Source: Flagellimonas_A sp039592695
GTDB taxonomy: Bacteria > Bacteroidota > Bacteroidia > Flavobacteriales > Flavobacteriaceae
Length of the DNA: 64,000 nt
Assembly: GCF_039592695.1 (NCBI RefSeq)
Contig: NZ_JBBUTK010000002.1
Location: 310,001-374,000, forward strand
Reading direction: 5' to 3'
Each line of letters starts with the position of its first letter. Within the stretch, counting starts at the first letter, position 1. Of the stretch, positions 25,246-34,539 are shown one piece after another. The translations under genes were made by a program, and so were the position numbers. Below the pieces are notes generated by a model. It made no database searches. It saw only the letters and a list, made by a program, of their open reading frames with translations, and had not been told where the DNA came from.

Positions 25246-26694
25246 ATGAACACAAAATATAGCGACCTAATTGGTCAAACCTATGAATTTCCGCAAGAAG
25301 AATTCTCATTGAGCGACGATTCACTGGAGTTTCACGGCGTTCCACTGCAACAGTTGGTTCAAGAATATGGAACACCCTTAAAATTCACGTATCTACCCAA
25401 GATTTCTGAAAACATCAATCGGGCAAAAAAATGGTTTTCAAAAGCGATTCAAGAGCTCGATTACAAAGCGACCTATAACTATTGCTACTGTACCAAAAGC
25501 TCCCATTTCAACCATGTGCTGAACGAAGCGCTAAAGAACGATATCCATATTGAGACCTCATCGGCCTTTGATATTGAAATTGTAGAAAATCTAAAACAAC
25601 AGGGCCGAATCACTGGTGAGACTTTTGTGGTCTGTAATGGCTTTAAGCGAGAGCGGTACATAGAAAACATAGCACGGCTCATCAACAAAGGGCATCAAAA
25701 CTGCCTTCCCGTCATTGATAATTACGAGGAACTGAATCTGCTTACAGAGGCCATTGACAAATCGTTTCAAATTGGTATTCGCATTGCTTCTGAGGAGGAA
25801 CCAAAATTTGAGTTCTACACCTCACGATTGGGCATTGGCTACAAGAATATTGTTCCGTTTTACGAAAAGCAAATAAAGAACAATGAACAGGTAGAGCTCA
25901 AAATGCTCCATTTCTTTATCAATACGGGTATTCGAGACAATGCGTATTACTGGAACGAGTTGATGAAATGTTTAAAGGTATATGTACGCCTGAAAAAGAT
26001 ATGCCCTTCACTGGATAGTCTCAACATTGGCGGTGGTTTCCCCACCAAAAACTCCTTGGCTTTTGAGTTCGATTATGAATATTTGGTCTACGAAATCGTC
26101 AACCAGATAAAACTGGCCTGTGATGAGGCCGAAGTGCCCGTACCCCATATTTTTACCGAGTTTGGCAGTTTTACCGTTGGCGAAAGTGGCGGGGCCATTT
26201 ACAAGGTGCTCTATCAGAAACAGCAGAACGATCGAGAAAAATGGAATATGATCGATTCATCTTTCATTACCACACTGCCCGATTCTTGGGCCATAAACAA
26301 GCGCTTTATCATGTTGCCCATCAACCGATGGAACGAGGAATATGAGCGTGTGCTTTTGGGAGGTCTCACTTGCGATAGCGATGATTATTACAATAGCGAA
26401 CAGCACATGAATGCCATTTATTTGCCCAAGTTCAAAAAGGACAAGCCCCTTTATATCGGATTTTTCAATACCGGGGCCTACCAAGAGACCATTGGCGGAT
26501 TTGGAGGGTTGCAGCATTGCCTGATTCCACACCCAAAACATTTGTTGTTGCAACGTGATGCCGAAGGAAAGCTTGAAATATCACTTTTCAGGGCGCAGCA
26601 GACCGCCGCTCAGATGCTCGATATCTTGGGTTACGAAAAGCAATACGAAAACAAAGAAATAAATGCTACTGCCGAAAAGGTAGCTATGCAATGA
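25246..26694 (+). CDS. Arginine decarboxylase-like PLP enzyme (fold type III)
   Basis: 482 residues with an alanine-racemase-like barrel. The PLP Lys is likely Lys84 in NYCYCTKSSHF; HFFINTGIRD, LNIGGGFP and FTEFGS are barrel motifs of the ornithine/arginine/diaminopimelate decarboxylase group; TCDSDDYY carries the substrate-binding Cys-Asp. It is shorter than E. coli SpeA and is the Flavobacteria-type enzyme. The next gene is agmatinase, so arginine to agmatine is the likely reaction. First gene of the polyamine operon. Confidence 0.88.
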   Translation: MNTKYSDLIGQTYEFPQEEFSLSDDSLEFHGVPLQQLVQEYGTPLKFTYLPKISENINRAKKWFSKAIQELDYKATYNYCYCTKSSHFNHVLNEALKNDIHIETSSAFDIEIVENLKQQGRITGETFVVCNGFKRERYIENIARLINKGHQNCLPVIDNYEELNLLTEAIDKSFQIGIRIASEEEPKFEFYTSRLGIGYKNIVPFYEKQIKNNEQVELKMLHFFINTGIRDNAYYWNELMKCLKVYVRLKKICPSLDSLNIGGGFPTKNSLAFEFDYEYLVYEIVNQIKLACDEAEVPVPHIFTEFGSFTVGESGGAIYKVLYQKQQNDREKWNMIDSSFITTLPDSWAINKRFIMLPINRWNEEYERVLLGGLTCDSDDYYNSEQHMNAIYLPKFKKDKPLYIGFFNTGAYQETIGGFGGLQHCLIPHPKHLLLQRDAEGKLEISLFRAQQTAAQMLDILGYEKQYENKEINATAEKVAMQ

Positions 26695-26711
26695 TTCGAA
26701 TTTAGCTATTG

Positions 26712-26725
26712 CCCCCTCGAGGGGG
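26712..26725. repeat. CCCCCTCGAGGGGG perfect palindrome
   Basis: A 14-base perfect dyad followed by ATTTT between the decarboxylase and agmatinase genes. It resembles the first stem of the intergenic repeat family seen elsewhere in the window and may be a truncated copy or a weak terminator. Confidence 0.45.
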
Positions 26726-26776
26726 ATTTTAGAGATGTCAGCAATTTAAAATATCCACTCATTTATTAAAAACATA

Positions 26777-27718
26777 GTGAAAACAACAAAAAATTATGCG
26801 GGCATACCTGATGGGTTTGCCCAAATTGACAAATCAAGAATTGTATTGATTCCGGTGCCCTATGATGGCACCAGTACATGGGGCAAAGGGGCAGATAAAG
26901 GTCCCCAAGCCTTTTTGGAAGCTTCAGAAAACATGGAGCTGTATGATATTGAAACCGATTCAGAAGTCTATCAAAAAGGCATTTTTCTGTCGGAGCCTGT
27001 TCTAGAGAACAGCAGCCCTGAAGCCATGGTGAACAAGGTACACGAAACCACCAAAAAATACATCAAACGGAATAAATTCGTGACCATTTTTGGTGGTGAA
27101 CATTCCATCTCCATCGGAACCATCAGGGCCTTCAACGAATGTTTTGAAGACCTTACCGTGCTTCACATTGATGCCCATGCCGATTTGCGCGATTCGTATG
27201 ATGGCACGAAGTACAATCATGCCTGTGCCGTGCACGAAGCCAGCAAGACCACCAATTTGGTTCAGGTGGGCATCCGCAGTATGGATGCCATTGAAAAAAC
27301 CTTCATGGATAAGGAGAAAACGTTTTTTGCCCAAGAGATGGCCAATGATGAATTTTGGATGGACAATGTTTTGGAATTATTGGGAAAGAACGTATTCATC
27401 ACTTTTGACCTTGATGCTTTTGACCCTTCCATCTGTCCGTCAACGGGTACTCCTGAACCGGGCGGCTTGCTTTGGTACGAAACCTTGGAATTCTTGAAAA
27501 GGGTTTTTGAGGAAACCAATGTGGTTGGGTTTGATATTGTTGAATTATGTCCAAATCCAAATGATAAATCGTCAGACTTTTTGGCCGCCAAACTGTACTA
27601 TAAAATGTTGGCCTACAAATTCAATGACGCAATGGAAGAGACGGAAGCCGAAGGAATGTATGCAAAAGGCCTTGACACCTTTACCAACGCTCAAAAATTT
27701 GAATACGATGATGACTAA
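26777..27718 (+). CDS. speB: Agmatinase / ureohydrolase SpeB
   Basis: 313 residues. All metal ligands of the arginase/agmatinase family are present: His109 in GGEHS, Asp132/His134/Asp136 in HIDAHAD, Asp211/Asp213 in TFDLDAFDP. It cleaves agmatine to putrescine and urea using two Mn2+. The start is GTG at 26777. It overlaps the start of the deoxyhypusine-synthase-like gene by 8-11 bases. Confidence 0.94.
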   Translation: MKTTKNYAGIPDGFAQIDKSRIVLIPVPYDGTSTWGKGADKGPQAFLEASENMELYDIETDSEVYQKGIFLSEPVLENSSPEAMVNKVHETTKKYIKRNKFVTIFGGEHSISIGTIRAFNECFEDLTVLHIDAHADLRDSYDGTKYNHACAVHEASKTTNLVQVGIRSMDAIEKTFMDKEKTFFAQEMANDEFWMDNVLELLGKNVFITFDLDAFDPSICPSTGTPEPGGLLWYETLEFLKRVFEETNVVGFDIVELCPNPNDKSSDFLAAKLYYKMLAYKFNDAMEETEAEGMYAKGLDTFTNAQKFEYDDD

Positions 27719-28682
27719 GGGGCCTATTTCACAATTTTTGGAGCACCATTTTTTGCACTTTAATGCAGCTGCGCTGGTCGATGCTGCCAAAGGGTATGAA
27801 ACACAGCTTGAACATGGGGCAAAAATGCTGGTGTCTTTGGCAGGGGCCATGAGCACGGCCGAGTTGGGCAAGAGCTTTGCAGAAATCATCCGCCAGAACA
27901 AAGTAAACATTATATCATGTACGGGGGCCAATTTAGAGGAAGATGTCATGAACTTGGTGGCACATTCGCATTATAAGCGGGTGCCGAACTACCGCGATTT
28001 GACCCCCGAGGATGAATGGAATTTGCTGGAAAAAGGATTGAACCGGGTGACCGACACCTGTATTCCAGAAGAAGAGGCATTCCGAAGAATTCAAGAACAT
28101 ATCGTAAAAATTTGGAAAGATGCCGAAGCCAAGGGCGAACGGTATTTTCCACATGAGTTTATGTATAAATTGCTGCTTTCAGGAGTATTGAAAACGTACT
28201 ATGAAATAGACCCCAAAGATTCTTGGATGTTCGCAGCTGCCGAGAAAAACCTTCCAATGGTGGTGCCCGGATGGGAAGACAGCACCTTGGGCAACATTTT
28301 TGCTTCCTATGTATTGAAAGGTGAACTGAAGGCGAGTACCATGAAATCGGGTATCGAATACATGGCCTTTTTGGCCGATTGGTACAGTGACAATTCAGGT
28401 AAAGGGATCGGCTTCTTTCAAATCGGTGGGGGCATCGCCGGTGACTTTCCCATCTGTGTGGTGCCCATGCTCTATCAAGATATGGAGCGTACCAATACGC
28501 CCTTTTGGAGCTATTTCTGTCAAATTAGTGACTCTACGACAAGTTATGGTTCGTATTCAGGTGCCGTGCCCAACGAAAAGATAACATGGGGCAAGTTAGG
28601 TATTGACACTCCAAAATTTATTATAGAAAGTGATGCGACCATTGTTGCGCCATTGATTTTTGCGTATCTTTTAGGTATCTAA
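27708..28682 (+). CDS. Deoxyhypusine synthase-like protein
   Basis: 324 residues from the first of two adjacent ATG codons (27708, 27711); an in-frame extension to 27507 only reads speB out of frame. Typical deoxyhypusine-synthase segments: ISCTGANLEEDVMNLVAH, FFQIGGGIAGDFPICVVPML, SYSGAVPNEKITWGKLG with the active Lys near 296 (WGK). Bacteria lack eIF5A, so this family is thought to make homospermidine-type polyamines or an unknown product. Coupled to agmatinase by overlap. Confidence 0.92.
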   Translation: MMTKGPISQFLEHHFLHFNAAALVDAAKGYETQLEHGAKMLVSLAGAMSTAELGKSFAEIIRQNKVNIISCTGANLEEDVMNLVAHSHYKRVPNYRDLTPEDEWNLLEKGLNRVTDTCIPEEEAFRRIQEHIVKIWKDAEAKGERYFPHEFMYKLLLSGVLKTYYEIDPKDSWMFAAAEKNLPMVVPGWEDSTLGNIFASYVLKGELKASTMKSGIEYMAFLADWYSDNSGKGIGFFQIGGGIAGDFPICVVPMLYQDMERTNTPFWSYFCQISDSTTSYGSYSGAVPNEKITWGKLGIDTPKFIIESDATIVAPLIFAYLLGI

Positions 28683-28684
28683 TT

Positions 28685-28999
28685 ATGGACAGAAATTCGC
28701 ATCTAAAAAGAGTAATTGTCGATTTCAAAAAATTGACTCCAGAAGTATTGAAGTTGACCGTACAACGCTACCCTGACGGCTATGACGATAGGGATATCAT
28801 CTCATTTCGCAATGCCAGGGGTGAGCGTATTGAAGCGGTTGAGGTGTTGACCGAAGACACAAAATATTTGGTCAAGATCAGTGAAAAATTGGTATATACC
28901 ATGGAGCATTACGACAAGAACGATTACGTTGATTTTGAGGAAGATGATCCAGATGCCGTGGTCGACCCCTTTGAAGCGGCAAAAGATGAAGAAGAGTAG
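28685..28999 (+). CDS. Conserved hypothetical acidic protein
   Basis: 104 residues starting two bases after the deoxyhypusine-synthase-like gene. Basic N-terminal part (MDRNSHLKRVIVDFKKLTPEVLKLTV), then a very acidic C-terminal tail (DFEEDDPDAVVDPFEAAKDEEE). No signal peptide or membrane helix. Family not recognised. Its place inside the polyamine operon suggests a linked role, and the acidic tail could bind polyamines (inference). Confidence 0.78.
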   Translation: MDRNSHLKRVIVDFKKLTPEVLKLTVQRYPDGYDDRDIISFRNARGERIEAVEVLTEDTKYLVKISEKLVYTMEHYDKNDYVDFEEDDPDAVVDPFEAAKDEEE

Positions 29000-29005
29000 C
29001 GACTG

Positions 29006-29782
29006 ATGTATTCCGTTGTGGCCTATCAGTTTGCCGTTTCAATCGATTTGAAGCGTTGCAGGCAATCCATTGGTTTTGAAGTGGTTTTTAATGATAGCGA
29101 CGAACTTTTTGTACGTCTATCCGATAAGAAATATGCCTATGTGTTTCAGTATGGCATGGTCTCTTTTTTTAATCTATCAAAGCAAGAGATTGATGACTTT
29201 TTTGTTTCATTGAGGCAGGTCTCGAAGGGTGTTTTTGGAGACCCATTTTCTGATGCCATTTCGGTGACCGTCGCAAACGGTAAAGATCTTGTCGGTTTCG
29301 GCCAGGTGCAGCTGAACGATTTTGATTCGGAAGCCATTCGTTTGGTAATGCTCAATGCATCACAGTCGGTAGCTCTGGACCGGTATGGCGAACTTACCGA
29401 AGATTTACTGTTGGACACCAATGCCCATACCAAGTATTTGGAACAAAAAGGGCGGTTGGATATCAAGGGCAACAAGCTCAAACGCTATATCGGTAAAACG
29501 CTCAACATCAAAAACCAGATTGCAGAGAACCTGTACATTTTTGATTCGCCAGAGGTCACTTGGGACAATGAACGGTTGAACAGACTGAACAGCAGTTTAA
29601 AGCAGACATTTGATCTCAAGGACCGCTATCGGCACATTCATGACCGTTTAGAAATCATCAATGAGAACCTACAACTTTTCAAGGATATCATGGACCATCG
29701 CGAAAGCAGCCGATTGGAGTGGATCATCATTATTTTGATTTTCGTTGAAGTGCTCGACCACTTTATCATTAGACTATTTTGA
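29006..29782 (+). CDS. RMND1/YagE (DUF155) family protein
   Basis: 258 residues. The N-terminal half (SVVAYQFAVSIDLKRC..., KKYAYVFQYGMVSFFNLSKQE) is the DUF155 pattern; a helical middle (LKRYIGKTLNIKNQIAENLYIF, LNRLNSSLKQTFDLKDRYRHIHDRLEIINENLQLFKDIM) leads to a single C-terminal membrane helix (SRLEWIIIILIFVEVLDHFIIRLF), as in yeast Rmd1/Sif2 and human RMND1. The human protein supports mitochondrial translation. It overlaps the next gene's possible TTG start by 4 bases. Confidence 0.88.
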   Translation: MYSVVAYQFAVSIDLKRCRQSIGFEVVFNDSDELFVRLSDKKYAYVFQYGMVSFFNLSKQEIDDFFVSLRQVSKGVFGDPFSDAISVTVANGKDLVGFGQVQLNDFDSEAIRLVMLNASQSVALDRYGELTEDLLLDTNAHTKYLEQKGRLDIKGNKLKRYIGKTLNIKNQIAENLYIFDSPEVTWDNERLNRLNSSLKQTFDLKDRYRHIHDRLEIINENLQLFKDIMDHRESSRLEWIIIILIFVEVLDHFIIRLF

Positions 29783-29784
29783 AA

Positions 29785-31173
29785 ATGGATTTAGAAAACT
29801 TGCAGTTGATTGGCGCCGAAGAATGGTGCCATTTTGAGAGCTTGGGCATACCGGCCATCAAAGCACGCATTGATTCTGGGGCGAAGACATCCTCCATTCA
29901 AGCGCAACAAATCAAGATCATTAATAAGGGAGGCCATGAATGGGTCAGTTTTGAAGTGTTTCCGTTACAAGACAACCGAAGTATCAAACTGAACTGTGAG
30001 GCAAAACTTATTGACCGCCGTACTGTCAAAAGTTCACTGGGAATTTCTGAAGAACGTTTCGTCGTAAAAACCCCGGTGACCATTGGCGGACAGCAATTTG
30101 AAATTGAATTGACGCTTGCCGGTCGCGAAACTATGGAATACCGTATGCTTTTGGGGAGGGAGGCCTTAAAAGATCGATATGTGGTGAATCCAGCTTCCAG
30201 TTTTTTGCATGAAGCCATTTCAGATGTTGAGATCGAAGAACGTTATAGCGAACATATCAAGGAAAAAACCGGGCTCAAAATCGCTGTTTTGGCCAGCAAT
30301 CCCGAATTGTACAGCAATAAGAGATTGATGGATGCCGGAAGGGCCCGTGGTCATGATATGGTGTTCTTGAACGTTGAGCATGTTTACATGAAGCTCGATG
30401 CCAATTCGCCAGAGGTACATTATCGCGGCGGTGACATTCTTAATGAATTCGATGCCATCATTCCGCGTATCAAGCCAGCCGTGACCTTTTATGGCTGTGC
30501 GCTCATACGTCAATTCGACAATTTAGGGGTGTTCTGTTTGAACAGTGCCGATGCCATTACCAAATCACGCGACAAACTTTATGCCTCACAGCTTTTTTCA
30601 AAAAATGATCTGCACATTCCCATCACCGGATTTGCCAAATCTCCGTTGGATACCAAAGACCTGATCAAAATGGTCAACGGGGCGCCATTGATCATTAAGT
30701 TGTTAGAGAGTACCCAGGGCAAGGGCGTCGTCTTGGCAGAGACCAACAAGGCTGCCGAGAGTGTCATCAATGCCTTTAAGAGTGTACAGGCCAATATTCT
30801 GGTTCAAGAGTTCATCAAAGAGGCCAATGGGCAAGACATCCGTTGTTTTGTGGTGGATGGAAAAGTAGTGGCCTCGATGCAGCGACAAGCACAAAGAGGT
30901 GAGTTTCGTGCCAACATCCACCAAGGTGGAAAAGCGTCGATCATCAAAATCACTTCAGAAGAACGAAAGTTGGCGGTCAAAGCAGCAAAGGCGATGAACC
31001 TTTTGGTTGCGGGGGTCGACATTATCCGTTCCAACAAGGGGCCATTGCTTTTAGAGGTCAACTCATCACCGGGATTGGAAGGCATTGAAAACTCTACCGG
31101 AAAAGATATCGCCGACATCATGATCCGATCAATCGAGAACAAGCTCAAGTTTCAGACTGCTGCTTCGTCTTGA
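29785..31173 (+). CDS. RimB-like aspartic protease fused to RimK-type glutamate ligase
   Basis: 462 residues from ATG 29785 (a TTG two codons earlier is possible). Residues about 1-140 are a retropepsin-like ATP-dependent zinc protease domain (RimB/DUF785) with the motif ARIDSGAKTSSIQA; about 150-455 is a RimK ATP-grasp ligase (PLIIKLLESTQGKGVVL, FVVDGKVVASMQRQA, LLEVNSSPGLEGIE). RimK adds Glu tails to ribosomal protein S6 or other substrates and RimB trims them, so one protein carries both opposing activities. The end overlaps the convergent epimerase gene by 29 bases. Confidence 0.9.
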   Translation: MDLENLQLIGAEEWCHFESLGIPAIKARIDSGAKTSSIQAQQIKIINKGGHEWVSFEVFPLQDNRSIKLNCEAKLIDRRTVKSSLGISEERFVVKTPVTIGGQQFEIELTLAGRETMEYRMLLGREALKDRYVVNPASSFLHEAISDVEIEERYSEHIKEKTGLKIAVLASNPELYSNKRLMDAGRARGHDMVFLNVEHVYMKLDANSPEVHYRGGDILNEFDAIIPRIKPAVTFYGCALIRQFDNLGVFCLNSADAITKSRDKLYASQLFSKNDLHIPITGFAKSPLDTKDLIKMVNGAPLIIKLLESTQGKGVVLAETNKAAESVINAFKSVQANILVQEFIKEANGQDIRCFVVDGKVVASMQRQAQRGEFRANIHQGGKASIIKITSEERKLAVKAAKAMNLLVAGVDIIRSNKGPLLLEVNSSPGLEGIENSTGKDIADIMIRSIENKLKFQTAASS

Positions 31174-32104
31174 GGTTTTTGAGCATTTCAGAAGTGGTTT
31201 TTTCCAAATCAAACTCGGGCTGCCATCCCCAGTCCTCTTGAGCTTTTGAATCATCGATTGATGAAGGCCAAGAATCCGCTATTTGCTGCCTAAAATCTGG
31301 AGCATAGCTGATTTCAAAATTAGGGACAGTACTTTTAATGCTTTGTGCTACCTCTTCAGGAGAAAAACTCATTGCCGAAAGATTGTACGAAGAACGGATG
31401 GTCAATTTCTTAGAATCGGCTTCCATAAGGGTCATAGTGCCCCGAATGGCATCGTCCATATACATCATGGGAAGCTTGGTGCCTTTGGAAAGAAAACAGG
31501 TGTATTGGCCTTCTTCCAGTGCTTTATGGTAGATTTCAACGGCATAGTCAGTAGTACCGCCTCCAGGCAGGGTTTTCCAACTGATCAACCCCGGATAGCG
31601 AACACTTCTCACATCGACCCCATATTTTTTGTGATAGTATTCGCACCATCTTTCACCTGACTGCTTGCTGATTCCGTATACAGTGCTTGGTTCCATTAAG
31701 GCGTTCTGGGGCGTGTTATCTTTTGGTGTGTTAGGGCCAAAAACGGCAATGCTCGAAGGCCAAAATACCTTGCTTATTTTTCCTTCCTTGGCCAAATTGA
31801 GCACATTGAACAAAGAATTCATGTTGAGGTTCCACGCCCGCATCGGAAACTTCTCTGCGGTGGCACTGAGCATGGCCGCCATCAAGTATATCTCATCAAT
31901 TTCATAATGCATCACCGTGTCTTCGATGGCATCGTAGTCGGTGGCATCGAGCAGTTCAAAAGGGCCAGATTGCATGAGGGTGTCACTGCCGTTTCGAATA
32001 TCGCTTGCTATGACGGTGGTGCCCCCAAAACGGTTTCGAAGTTCGAGGGTAAGCTCAGTGCCGATTTGACCGCAGGCACCAAGAATCAGAATGGGTTTTT
32101 GCAT
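31145..32104 (-). CDS. Epimerase-type L-threonine 3-dehydrogenase
   Basis: 319 residues, extended SDR. Rossmann motif GACGQIGTEL, Ser/Tyr/Lys triad in WPSSIAVFGP and STVYGISKQSGE, and the TDH-type segments FPMRAWNLNMNSLFNVL and VRYPGLIS. This matches the short-chain L-threonine dehydrogenase of Bacteroidota (threonine to 2-amino-3-ketobutyrate, NAD+). Other NAD-dependent epimerases are possible. Convergent overlap of 29 bases with the RimB-RimK gene. Confidence 0.88.
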   Translation of the reverse strand: MQKPILILGACGQIGTELTLELRNRFGGTTVIASDIRNGSDTLMQSGPFELLDATDYDAIEDTVMHYEIDEIYLMAAMLSATAEKFPMRAWNLNMNSLFNVLNLAKEGKISKVFWPSSIAVFGPNTPKDNTPQNALMEPSTVYGISKQSGERWCEYYHKKYGVDVRSVRYPGLISWKTLPGGGTTDYAVEIYHKALEEGQYTCFLSKGTKLPMMYMDDAIRGTMTLMEADSKKLTIRSSYNLSAMSFSPEEVAQSIKSTVPNFEISYAPDFRQQIADSWPSSIDDSKAQEDWGWQPEFDLEKTTSEMLKNLKTKQQSET

Positions 32105-32262
32105 ATAGAAAGGGCTTAATTCGCTCTTGGATAAACCACCTCGGGGCAGGCCCGCAAGGCATTAAAAGGAAATCAAGTTTAGTTTTCGACCTAAGCTCCG
32201 GAGCGCTAAAAATCTCGATTATCGAGTAAAGATAGCCTTTATTAAAATTTGTACATTGGCCC

Positions 32263-32763
32263 ATGCAAAAAATCGTATCGTTAATGTGGATTATTTCGGC
32301 ACTATTGTTAGGCTGCAATGGTGAAAAAAAAAATAAAGATGGAGGCGAAACAAAGACCGTTTCTTATGACTATAGAAAACTGCCCAAACGCATAGTTATC
32401 AACGAAAAAGCAAGTTCGATTCTCGATGATTGGGATGCTTTTGCGAATTTTTCAAGAAGCGTTGAGATTCTTTATCAGGCCAGAAACGACGAGGACCTAA
32501 AGCTTGCAGTAGATGATTTGATTGAAAAGGAGAAAGCATTGGCAGAATCAGAATACCCAGAAATCTTTGATAAATTACAGCTGAAGAGCCGGCAACGGGT
32601 CATCAAAACCTTTTTGTTGAAAACCCAGGCAGATTTATTGGGCAATAGAGACGCTACCGATTCCGCTGTAAGAATGATAGACGCCTACAATGCTTTTCGC
32701 AGCCAGTTCAATATGATCACCAACAATCCTTTGGATGTAAAAACCATTCTTGATGAAAACTAA
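32263..32763 (+). CDS. Small lipoprotein of unknown function
   Basis: 166 residues. N-terminal lipoprotein signal ending in the lipobox LLLGC, followed by a KKNKDGG spacer; the rest is helical (KRIVINEKASSILDDWDAFANFSRSVEILYQA). Not recognised beyond that. The next gene starts inside its last codons, so the two are translationally coupled. Confidence 0.82.
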   Translation: MQKIVSLMWIISALLLGCNGEKKNKDGGETKTVSYDYRKLPKRIVINEKASSILDDWDAFANFSRSVEILYQARNDEDLKLAVDDLIEKEKALAESEYPEIFDKLQLKSRQRVIKTFLLKTQADLLGNRDATDSAVRMIDAYNAFRSQFNMITNNPLDVKTILDEN

Positions 32764-33253
32764 GATTTTTGCTTTTTTGTTGATAGCCATCACTTTTTTT
32801 GCGAAGGGTCAAGAAATTGAAAAACAGCAGATTGACAAAGTACTTGATTCATGGCACAAAGCTGCCGCTGATGCGGATTTTGAAACTTATTTTGGCTTGA
32901 TGGCCAAAGATGCCGTGTTTTTGGGTACCGATGCCACCGAGAATTGGCAAAATGAAGAATTCAAGAATTTTTCAAAACCTTATTTCGATAAGGATAAAGC
33001 ATGGAGTTTTACTGCCGTTGAGCGTAATATTTATGTGGATGCCGAAGCCGGATACGCTTGGTTTGACGAGCTGCTCGATACCCAAATGAAGCTATGTCGG
33101 GGATCAGGAGTGCTTCATAAACTGAACGGGGAATGGAAAATCAAACACTACGTACTGTCGATTGCCGTGCCCAATGAAAACGTGGAAGCATTGGTGGCCA
33201 TGAAGAAAGCCACAGATAGTATTCTGATCCAGAAATTAAAGGAACGAAACTAG
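32753..33253 (+). CDS. Exported NTF2-like (SnoaL/DUF4440) protein
   Basis: 166 residues from ATG 32753 (overlapping the upstream gene by 11 bases). Signal peptide MKTKIFAFLLIAITFFAKGQ, then an NTF2-like domain (QIDKVLDSWHKAAADADFETYFGLMAKDAVFLGTDATENW ... GVLHKLNGEWKIKHYVLSIAVP). Members hold or shield small ligands; function unknown. Converges on another NTF2-like gene with 4-base overlap. Confidence 0.85.
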   Translation: MKTKIFAFLLIAITFFAKGQEIEKQQIDKVLDSWHKAAADADFETYFGLMAKDAVFLGTDATENWQNEEFKNFSKPYFDKDKAWSFTAVERNIYVDAEAGYAWFDELLDTQMKLCRGSGVLHKLNGEWKIKHYVLSIAVPNENVEALVAMKKATDSILIQKLKERN

Positions 33254-33720
33254 TTAGAAACCATGCCTGATGCAGAGAATTTTGGTGGAGATTGCCACAG
33301 CACATTGACAATCATCCATTTGCCATTTTCTTTCATCAGACTAAGGTAATCGATGCCCCAAACTGCCCTGACCTTAGCATTTGCTGTTTTGTCAGAAACC
33401 TCAAACACAGTAATCTCCTTGGGAGAATCAGGACCGGTCCTACTTCCATCGGCGTTCCATTTCTTGGCCAATGCGATCAAATCGTCAAAGGGCATTTCAA
33501 GTTGTTGCGAATACGATTGCTTTTCGTCGTTGAAGTAAAACCCTGTTTTGCGAACGCTTTTGTGCACACTTCTGTACGCCAAAGTGGTGTCAGCCTCATA
33601 AAAAGTGTTGATATAATCAAGACATGCCGCCTTGACTTCGGCTATTTCAGTTTCAGTGTTTTGGGCAACCGCTACGGTGCCCACGAGCAAAAAGAAAAAA
33701 TAATACAATGGCCGTTTCAT
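33250..33720 (-). CDS. Exported protein, NTF2-like fold
   Basis: 156 residues from ATG 33720 (an extension of 15 codons upstream has no support). Signal peptide MKRPLYYFFFLLVGTVAVAQ; then helices with DYINTFYEADTTLAYRSVHKSVRKTGF and strands ending WGIDYLSLMKENGKWMIVNVLW, an NTF2-like layout. No catalytic residues visible. It converges on a similar gene, and the two may share origin. Confidence 0.82.
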   Translation of the reverse strand: MKRPLYYFFFLLVGTVAVAQNTETEIAEVKAACLDYINTFYEADTTLAYRSVHKSVRKTGFYFNDEKQSYSQQLEMPFDDLIALAKKWNADGSRTGPDSPKEITVFEVSDKTANAKVRAVWGIDYLSLMKENGKWMIVNVLWQSPPKFSASGMVSN

Positions 33721-33840
33721 TGGAGTGGTATTAATGGATTTCACCAAAAATAGCACATCCACCAAAAGGTTGGCAAAAAAGAACGTTAATCTTTTGATTG
33801 TCTGAGTACTATACCCCTTGCAGTTTAGAGGTGGCCCAGT

Positions 33841-34539
33841 TTAATCTTGAGTGGTTTCTGGGGCTTCTTTTCTCGACTCCAACGCCTGTTTGCTCAAACT
33901 TGCCAGATTAAAATTGGGATCCAGCTTCAAAGCTTCACCGATTGATGCAATGGCGGCATCAATGTCGTCTTTGTTCACGTTGTACTGCATTAATCCCTTT
34001 AAGTGATAAAACGCGGCCTTGAGGGGTACCTCATAGGGTTGTTGGCGTTCAAAAAAGGCATATTTCATGTCATCTTTTGAATTGGTGATGCCGTATTCAA
34101 TGTTTTCTGCCGCCCCCGCGTTATCGCCCGTCTGTATTTTTAAATCAGCCAGCTCGTAGGCCAAATAGGCACTCGGGGTTCTTTTGAAAAGGGTTTCAAA
34201 TTGTTCCAACGCCCTTTTTTGTTGCCCCAATGCCTTTAACGAGACCGCCTTTACCCGAATGGCGAGGTCAGAATCATTGGGATCGTTTTCAATGCCAATG
34301 GTATTCAGGGCCTGCAGGTGCTGATTGTTGTTCATATACACATAGGCCAAGGTGTCTTGTCGCTGTTTTGATGGTGCAATGACGTTCAAATGGGTCAATG
34401 CATTGATGACACCGTTGACATCGGCCTGCTTTCGCATTTCTTTATAAAATGCTTCATAATGTGTGAGAAGGGCATCGTTTGATTGCGCGTTCGCCAAAAA
34501 GCCAACCAAGAACAGCCCCAAAACCAATATTTTTTTCAT
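33841..34539 (-). CDS. Exported tetratricopeptide repeat protein
   Basis: 232 residues from ATG 34539. Signal peptide MKKILVLGLFLVGFLANAQ; the rest consists of TPR-like helix pairs (TLAYVYMNNNQHLQALNTIGIE, VSLKALGQQKRALEQFETLFKRTP, AYELADLKIQTGDNAGAAENIEYGI, AIASIGEALKLDPNFNLASLSKQAL). TPR proteins are scaffolds; partner unknown. Single-gene unit. Confidence 0.85.
   Translation of the reverse strand: MKKILVLGLFLVGFLANAQSNDALLTHYEAFYKEMRKQADVNGVINALTHLNVIAPSKQRQDTLAYVYMNNNQHLQALNTIGIENDPNDSDLAIRVKAVSLKALGQQKRALEQFETLFKRTPSAYLAYELADLKIQTGDNAGAAENIEYGITNSKDDMKYAFFERQQPYEVPLKAAFYHLKGLMQYNVNKDDIDAAIASIGEALKLDPNFNLASLSKQALESRKEAPETTQD

Noticed and set aside
27507..27707. N-terminal extension of the deoxyhypusine-synthase-like frame
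   Set aside because: It only reads speB in another frame; conserved sequence begins at the ATG pair at 27708/27711.
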